Assembly: GCA_036346205.1 (NCBI GenBank)
Contig: JARFJB010002134.1
Span: forward strand, 538,501 to 602,500
Direction: 5' to 3'
Origin: Vesta saturnalis
Taxonomy: Eukaryota; Arthropoda; Insecta; Coleoptera; Lampyridae
Length of the DNA: 64,000 nucleotides
Under the pieces are notes generated by a model, which saw nothing but the letters and a program-made list of their open reading frames with translations, made no database searches and was not told where the DNA came from. Both the position numbers and the translations under genes were made by a program. Below, one piece after another: positions 57,056-64,000 of this stretch (its first letter is position 1; every line of letters starts with the position of its first letter).

Positions 57056-59536
57056 TACTTATTATAGTTATTCCTTATTATTGTCATCGTTGTGTATAGT
57101 ATTAAGGTAATTATTAATCACATAATTACATGGCAGTAGCAGTTATTGTAATAATTACTGTTACTTTGATACTGATTCTGATTCTTACGTTAGTATTTTG
57201 AACTGTTACGGTATAAACTGACAATAGAACATGGTAACAGATAAAGGGGAAGGTGCTCAGTGGTTGGGATGGGTGTATTTTTGACCTAATCTTGCATATT
57301 TTAGGATAGCTTGTTGTACATGTGTCACGATACGGGGTTGGCAGAAACCGGAAAGGGCGCCAAAGTATTTGAAATGATCACAATCGGGGTTGAAATGCCT
57401 AATTACGCAGGTTCACAGCTCGTGTAAATATTCAAATAACTCGTTTACCTGTTATCATAATTACAGACAGGTCCTGCAGAAGTTGCGTTACACCTGAAAG
57501 CCTACAAAGTTTCTATTTGCACGAAACCGTGCTTCAACTAATTCAATCGGTCGTTTTACTTTATCAGTACTTTACTTTAAATTATAAGTAAAAAAAAACA
57601 ATTTAATCCAATTTATAACCAATTAAAATTTCACCAATCAACTCATTCCAAAAACAAACTATCGAAATCATGTACAACGCATCTTTAATTAAATGTTACG
57701 TTACGTTAAAAAAATAACATAACCGAACGATCAACTTAAGAGCGTTTTTTCACTTCAACTTTAATATTTTGATCAGAGATATTGACGTTAAAGAGATCAT
57801 CGCATCTTAATAAAAAGAACAAACAACTAAAATGCAAGTATTTAAAATGCCGTAACAAGAAACGGGGTTTACAGTTGTATTCATATTCTCAAAGAAAACG
57901 CAAATAGTTCATTAACCTAGATATCTGTATTGTAATCCAAGAAACACAAGTATAATAAACAACCTGGTGTGTCATATAGCTCTCATCAATACTTAAATTA
58001 CTTCGTGTGCTTAAATTGCGTAGATACTAGCTACTGTCAAATTTTCGGATATTTTAAATAATTTTAAATTTCGACACCAACTGGTCAGTTGAACAAATAA
58101 ACTAACCTAATACAATTTAAATTATCTCCAGGATGAAGACGCTTTAGTTATTCAATGATAAACTGTCAAGTAAACTACCCAGGAAAAGGTGTTCGAAAGT
58201 TACAAATGAAATGAACACAGCACTTTATTAAAATTGTCAACCGCACAAATAAACGTACGACAGATACTAACTTAACATTTGATTAGACCTTTACATCAAT
58301 TGGTGTTTCTAAATTGCCCCCTATTCTTTATACAGCAAACGATATGGACCCAGAGGATGGACTTTGTAAGCGATTCAATGCCGTGATCGTCGCCGCCTCA
58401 ACGCTCGAAACTTCGGTAAACCACCCACTTTGCGGATATCGCACTACCTACTTAGATTCAATTATAACGTTTGATTAGAAAGTTGGTTATACGGCAGACT
58501 CACGTTTATATATGCACAATGCGTATAAAACTTCATCTTTTAGAACATATACAGTTAATTGAACGTAAATTACTTTACGCTAAACTTAATTTATTTACAG
58601 CGAGTCCTCTAGTTTTTGTTGAGCTGTGATCCTAAATGCCTTTACGTTTCGGAAGGGATGTTTGTATTAACACTTGACCCCCTTTTAAGGACGCTTGAAC
58701 ATGTCCCTCTGGACAACGACACTTTACTATATTCTAACCTCGGGTTGGGTGAAGCTACTCAATATCCCTCAGTAGGGTTGGTGGGGAAAACCGCCTTTAA
58801 AGAAAGTTCTATCAAGACTGATTTTATTAACACCATTCCTGCACAAACGTTACGTCAATTCGACTTGACACTACAGCATCAGAACTAGGACTGAACACTT
58901 CGCCACATTGGATTTTATCTCTATCAACCAATCATAACCATGTATTAAATTGCACCAGAAACGAATTGAACTTCGTGAGCCGAACTGGAAAATTGCATCA
59001 CAAAAAAACAAGCTACCGGTTATCATTGTAATCGATATCCCAAACGTTGATGTTGTCTTCTCGATACTGAACCTTAAAATCTCGTATTTAAAGGCGAAAC
59101 TTTGTTTAAAGAGCAACATTTTTCTGCACTATATTTGAATACAAAATAACAATTTTAATACGCGTATAATTTTACAATGACCCAATTAATCGACAAATAT
59201 AACTAACAATATTTAAGAAAAATACTATTATTTACAACGAAACATTAATTCTCAACAAAGCTAGTAAAATGGTTCTTACTATTAAACTCCAATCCATTTC
59301 TAATGAACAATCCAAAAATTATATTTGCTTCTCAATATACGGATAGTAAATGCGATTACCATTTATGATAATTCGGGCATCCCCAAATGCGTAACTAAGA
59401 AACGTTCCAATATAAAAACTTCCCAAAAATTTATGCCTATCACGCTCAGGATTCCTGAACCATGCTACATTTCAGATGTCCGGTATTAATGAATAACTTA
59501 TAATTTCGAAACGAATGACAAAAACCCTCTAAAATC
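57056..59536. other. intergenic DNA, no gene recognised
   Basis: No repeat or family motif seen. The 90-codon ORF at 58616-58888 is the longest plus-strand frame; it has no start context, domain or repeat that I recognise. A short ATG-led frame at 58344 lies upstream of a TATA-like tatatatgc (58507), with nothing to confirm a gene. Confidence 0.35.
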
Positions 59537-59900
59537 AAGACCGCATGACAGAACATGATTGCTATTATGATCATTTTTAAAATAAGGAAAGGTGACTTCG
59601 AACACAACTTATGCAACACACAATGCACGAGTACATTTTTTTAAGTAAGTATCATTGCTATGATTATTATTGTATCATTGCGTAATGAATGATTGATTAT
59701 TGCTTTCATGGCTATTAAGACCGCATGACAGAACATGATTGCTATTATGATCATTTTTAAAATAAGAAGGAAAGGTGACTTCGAACACAACTTATGCAAC
59801 ACGCAATGCACGAGTACATTTTTTTAAGTAAGTATTATTGCTATGATTATTGTTATATCATTGCGTAATGAATGATTGATTATTGCTTTTATGGCTATTA
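59537..59900. repeat. near-identical tandem duplication, unit about 180 bp
   Basis: 59537-59716 and 59717-59900 are two copies in direct order (aagaccgcatgacagaacat through gattattgctttnatggcta), differing by a 3-base insertion and a few substitutions. Non-coding. Confidence 0.95.
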
Positions 59901-60690
59901 TTAGAACAGTAATTACTATTTTTATACTTATTGCAATTATCATTCTAGTATTATGTGTCATCAGTTTAATCGTTATGGTGGTACATATGAGGTATTTGAT
60001 AATGATTATTTTCTAATCAAAATTGATATTAATATCCTTTGTAGTTATCTAAAAATTAAATTAAAATATTTAATTTTTATGGATAAACATTGATTTATTT
60101 AAAATTAATGGTAATAATTACATTTTTATTAATTGACATTAACTTGTGGCTACTGTAAGGAAAAATACCTTCCCTGCTTTGATGCTACCCTCATTTTTAT
60201 GATATGTATGATTATTTTGATTATTATTTTATTATAGTTCTTAAGTGCACTATTAATGTAAATATCAATTATTATTACTATAATCTTACGATTGTAGTGA
60301 TTAGAATAATTACGATTGTTTTCATATTTATTGTAAATACTATTTTAGTGTTATCGTCATTGTAAATATTTTTATAGTAATGATCACTTGTTATATTATC
60401 TTCAACATTAATATTATAGTCATCGATATCATATTTATGGTCGTAGTTGGACCAATTTTGCTCATTTCGGTACATATGGTTATTATTATTTTAGTATTAT
60501 CGTCATTCTGAATATCATTATAATCATTATCATTTTATCATTAACATTAATATTTTTATTAATAATCACTATATCAATGCAGTCACACTAAGTACAACTT
60601 TATGAACGATAGCTTCATTACAATACGGTTACTTTGATGCTTATTTGTATTACTACTATACTATTATCATTGTAACCATACCAGTATAAT
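59901..60690. repeat. ATT-rich low-complexity DNA
   Basis: Long run of imperfect att, atta and tattatt motifs with no gene. Confidence 0.7.
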
Positions 60691-62289
60691 GAGGTCAGCA
60701 TGAAGCAAAATGGAGTGGGGTAAGCCACGCCCCCGGTCCGCACGAGACAAAATGGATTAAGGGTGTGGTTGGGGCTAGGAGTGGGGGTCGATTTGAAACC
60801 CCTTGATGGAATTTTCACCCCTAATTAAGGTCCTTTTGGCTGTATTAAGAGCCTTTTTGGGAGTTCATCCACTGGAGGGTAGGAAAATTAGCGCGCAGGG
60901 GGCGGGTGGGGGTTAATACTAAGACTAGATAAGGCCCTTGTGGCTTCATTAAGGCAGAGCTGAGACTAGGCCACGCACATTCTTTTGACCTGATTTGATG
61001 TACGTGTATTAAGGCAGGGTTCAGACTAGGCCACACCCATCCTTTCACCTGATTGGTTGTGCTAGTGCCCGCCCCCTCTCGTTTCTGATTGGTCCTTAAC
61101 TGCACTAGTCAGCAGCTGTGCTTTGATTGGAAGATTAATTCTATGCATTCTGATTAGTTGTGGCGGGAAATTTGAATTTGTATTTTAATAAGGGTGTCCC
61201 AATGCTACTTTGTAAGAAGTGATTGAATTTGCATTTAAGTCTCTGCACTCTGCTTGGTTATGGCTGGGGAATTTGAATTTATATTGTGGCCCCCATGCTC
61301 CAAAATTTGAATTTGTTTGTGGCGCTAAATTTGAGCTTCGCAACTTGCTCTCGGGACTTCGCCCCTGTCCTCTTGGCGGGAAATTTGAATTTTTATTTAA
61401 ATTTCTACATTATGATTATTTATTGCGAGTAATTTGAACTTGCACTCTAATAAGGGGACCTAATGCTAACTTATAAGACAGGAATAGGACTTTATAACTT
61501 GTTTTTGGAGCATCGCCCCCTGACCCCTTGGCGGGAAATTTGAATTTGTATTCTAATAGGAGCCCATAAGTTGTAACACAGGTATAGGTTTTCGGAACTT
61601 GTTTTCTGTAATAGAAGTGGCCTCCACTTAGCGATACATTTTGAAACTACATACAGATCACTGTAATGGTTATGGAGGGAAATTTGAAATAAGAAGCCCT
61701 GACTCTAACTTAGGAGAATCTACACCCGTTTTCAGGGCTTAGTCCACTGTAAAGCACAACTTATCATGGCTTTAATTATGAGTCATAATTAAATCTATAA
61801 ATAAAAAAGATAAAGGATTTTAATCATTTATTATAATTAATACTATTTTTTTAATTATGAGTCTTAATTAATTTTTGACACCCATTTTGTTTTGGCGGGA
61901 AATTTGAAATCGGCTTTGTGAAAAGGTAGAAACCAATCAATTAATCGATAGGCCAATATAGTCATCCTAAGCATATCAAATCAAATAAATCAAACTCGAT
62001 CAAATCACTATAGATCAAAGCAAACAATCAGATCAATAATAATGAATCAAAGCAATTAAGCAAATCAGTCAAATCAATTAACCTCAATCAATTCAAACAA
62101 GAAGCTGTGTTAACAATTCTTCATAACCTTCAGGTAACGATTCTCCCACTGCATATACCTAGTTCCTATGAGCGACGACTTACTTTGTAGATAAGGCTAA
62201 CCGATACTCAGGGCTGGTACTCTCCGTAAAACGTGAGGACACCGGTGTGGGAAAACAGTCGATCACCAGTAAATCAGTAAAATTCTATA

Positions 62290-62425
62290 TTGTACGTGTA
62301 TTGACCTAACCTAAAATTTTGTGTGTATAAACCTAACATAATACGCTCGTATTGACCTAACCTAAAAACCGTGCGATTATTAGTCTAACCTAATACTTAC
62401 GTGCATTGAACTAACCTAGATACGA
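62290..62425. repeat. telomere-like CCTAACCTAA units in the fold-back loop
   Basis: Four units of about 40 bp, each with a core like attgacctaacctaa or tctaacctaa, the same as at 23215-23345. They alternate with short spacers (gtgcgattattag, gtgtgtataa). Confidence 0.65.
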
Positions 62426-62429
62426 GAGA

Positions 62430-62650
62430 AATGGGATGGACGAAAGAGGCGAGAGAATCGTGAGAGTGAGATACGTGCGGGAAACGATGGAGACGAGGGA
62501 GAGGAAAGAGAGAGAGAGAGAGCAAGTCGTGGTAGCTGAGAAGCGTAAGAGGCAAGAGGGGAGAGAGGGACCGGAGTTACGAGAGAGACGTGAGAAACGA
62601 GCGAGGCAAAGGAAAAACGGTAGAGACGAGGGAAATGAGATAGACGAGGG
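62430..62650. repeat. GA-rich tract
   Basis: Purine-rich gagagagag and gacgaggga motifs. The 113-codon ORF at 62436 is made almost only of Arg, Glu, Lys and Gly and reflects composition. Confidence 0.7.
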
Positions 62651-62654
62651 ACAC

Positions 62655-62980
62655 TGTCTAATGATAATGATGAGCCTGGCTAAAATAAAACAACATCCTA
62701 TAGCTGCCTTACGAAATGAAATCGATGTTAGCTCCATAACGCTTGTGCATTATCAAAATTGTAAGTTGTCGTACTAAATGAAATCGATGTTAGTTTCTTT
62801 ATAAATCTAGGGCCCTTTTTACCAGAGGTATTTCCGAATTTGCGTGATATTATTATTATGGCTGTCTAATAATAATGATAAGCGTTGGGTAAAATAAATC
62901 AGAGAGTTTTATAGTTGTCTTACGAAATAAAATCGGTGTTAGATTCAAGTCACATGTGTATTATTAAAATTGGAAGTGAA
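62655..62980. repeat. diverged tandem duplication inside the fold-back loop
   Basis: A block of about 110 bp starting ctgtctaatgataatgatga (62657) recurs at 62863 (ctgtctaataataatgataa), both followed by taaaataaa, a tagntgncttacgaaat block and aaaatcgntgttag. Period about 206 bp. Non-coding. Confidence 0.7.
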
Positions 62981-64000
62981 AGCCAGCTTGTTTATTTATC
63001 CCCAGGAATTTGTAAGTTATGATTTGATTGATTGAGATTGATTTGCTGAGAGTACCAGCTCTGAGTGTCGGTTAGCCTTATCTACAAAGTAAGTGGTCAC
63101 TCATAGGAACTAGGTACATACAGTGGAAGAATCGTTACCTGTAGGTTATGAAGAATTGTTAGCGCAGCGTCTTGTTTGATTTGATTGAGGTTGATTGATT
63201 TGACTGATTTGGTTAATTGCTTTGATTGATTATGATTGATCTGATTGTTTGATTTGATTTAGAGTGATTTGTTGAAATTGATTCGCGTAATTGATTTGTT
63301 TGATTTGATCGAGTTTGATTGATTTGGATTGATGTATTTCGCTGATTTTGTTGGCCTATAGATCGATTTTATTAGTTTTTGCCTTTTGACAAGGACGATT
63401 TCCAATTTCCCTCCGAAACAAAATCTCTGTCAAAATTTAATTAAGACATAATTAAAAAAATAGTATTACTTATGATAAATCATAAAAACCCTTTATCTTT
63501 TTTATTTATAAGTTTAATTATGACTGAAAGCCATGATAAGTTGTGCGTAACAATGAACTAAGCTCTGAAAACGGGTGTAGACGTCTTATACCTATCTCCC
63601 ACGTTAGAGCTAGGGCCCTTTAATTAAAATTGCCTTCCATAACCATTACAGTGATCTGCATGTAGTTTTAAAATGTACCGCTAGGTGGAGACACTTCTAT
63701 TACAGAAAACAGAAAAGATGGTGCCACAAACAAATTCAAATTTTGAAGCAAGTTTCGAATACCTATATCTGCCTTACAAGTTAGAATCAGGAAGCCCTTA
63801 TTAGAATACAATTTCAAATTTCCCGCCACAACCAATCAGAATGCAGAGAACTAATCTTCCAATCAGAGCACAGCTGCTGAGTAGTGGGGCTAGGGACTAA
63901 TTAGAAGCCAGAGGGGGCGGGTACTAGCACAACCAACCAGGTGAAAGGATGCGTGTGGCTTAGTCTTAGCCTCGCCTTAATACACGTACAACCAATCAGG

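Larger units (their letters stand above)
60700..64000. mobile_element. second giant fold-back (repeat Z), truncated by the window edge
   Basis: Left arm 60989-62224 and right arm 63048-64000 are inverted copies: gtacgtgtattaaggc (61002) against gccttaatacacgtac (63973), agcagctgtgctttgattgg (61109) against the complement near 63866, ttggcgggaaatttgaat, and at the loop ggctaaccgatactcagggc against the complement from 63058. The match runs to the last base, so the element continues outside. Z sequence left of the arm (60700-60988) suggests the true start. The left arm has about 280 bp that the right lacks. No transposase is seen. Confidence 0.85.

Noticed and set aside
58616..58888. 90-codon ORF in unique DNA
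   Set aside because: No start context, splice signals, domain or repeat partner; length is within chance for this amount of DNA.
62411..62777. Two long ORFs in the GA-rich tract
   Set aside because: Composition-driven; Arg/Glu-rich on one strand and Ser/Leu-rich on the other, with no domain.

Overview
This window is animal nuclear DNA, most likely from an insect. It is AT-rich and crowded with decayed transposons, and it carries one recognisable host gene with 47-52 nt introns and a Methuselah-type receptor. I see no bacterial operons, CRISPR arrays or rRNA. I would not assign an order from sequence alone.

Host gene. Five plus-strand exons (9433-9621, 32075-32153, 32201-32382, 32435-32804, 32852-32933) splice in frame into the seven-membrane part and C-terminal tail of a Methuselah-like class B GPCR. 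The ectodomain exons are upstream and I did not find them. The first intron is 22.4 kb and filled with mobile DNA. Downstream, 33.3-37.9 kb holds four decayed tandem copies of the last exons plus 3' flank.

Layout. 0.1-2.7 kb: pogo-like transposon with perfect 20-bp ends. 3.2-5.6 kb: dispersed repeat R1. 6.3-8.6 kb: mariner-like element with very long inverted repeats. 10.4-10.7 and 15.4-15.9 kb: two Penelope-like 3' fragments in opposite orientation, either side of a 2.4-kb fold-back (11.46-13.89 kb) and a CA-rich minisatellite. 16.4-21.8 kb: a LINE split by a 3.9-kb LTR insertion. 22.3, 35.6 and 39.4 kb: three copies of one tRNA-derived SINE. 23.1-24.5 kb: repeat Z with telomere-like CCTAACCTAA units. 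26.5-27.2 kb: long-TIR MITE. 28.59-31.42 kb: an element with an 8-bp target duplication, inverted GCCGAA-rich arms and a GC-rich gag-like ORF. 33.8-36.3 and 40.6-43.0 kb: two more pogo-like elements. 43.9-45.3 and 49.8-50.7 kb: mariner-like remnants. 45.5 and 38.6 kb: LINE scraps. 47.4-49.8 kb: a second LINE. 50.8-52.07 kb: piggyBac-like remnant. 53.4-55.5 kb: tRNA-like sequence, microsatellites and an inverted LTR-like pair. 55.9-56.3 kb: palindrome made of two tRNA-like genes. 61.0-64.0 kb: a second giant fold-back that runs off the window.

Function. The receptor is the only element likely to serve the host. No transposon here looks competent: the coding regions read carry stops, frameshifts or lost catalytic residues. 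Nesting gives a relative history: receptor 3' copies are older than the pogo element inside them, which is older than the SINE inside that. The best candidates for something undescribed are the 28.6-31.4 kb element (DNA-transposon ends around a retrotransposon-type gag gene), the two kilobase-scale fold-backs, and the tRNA palindrome. All calls come from reading the sequence; no database search was run.
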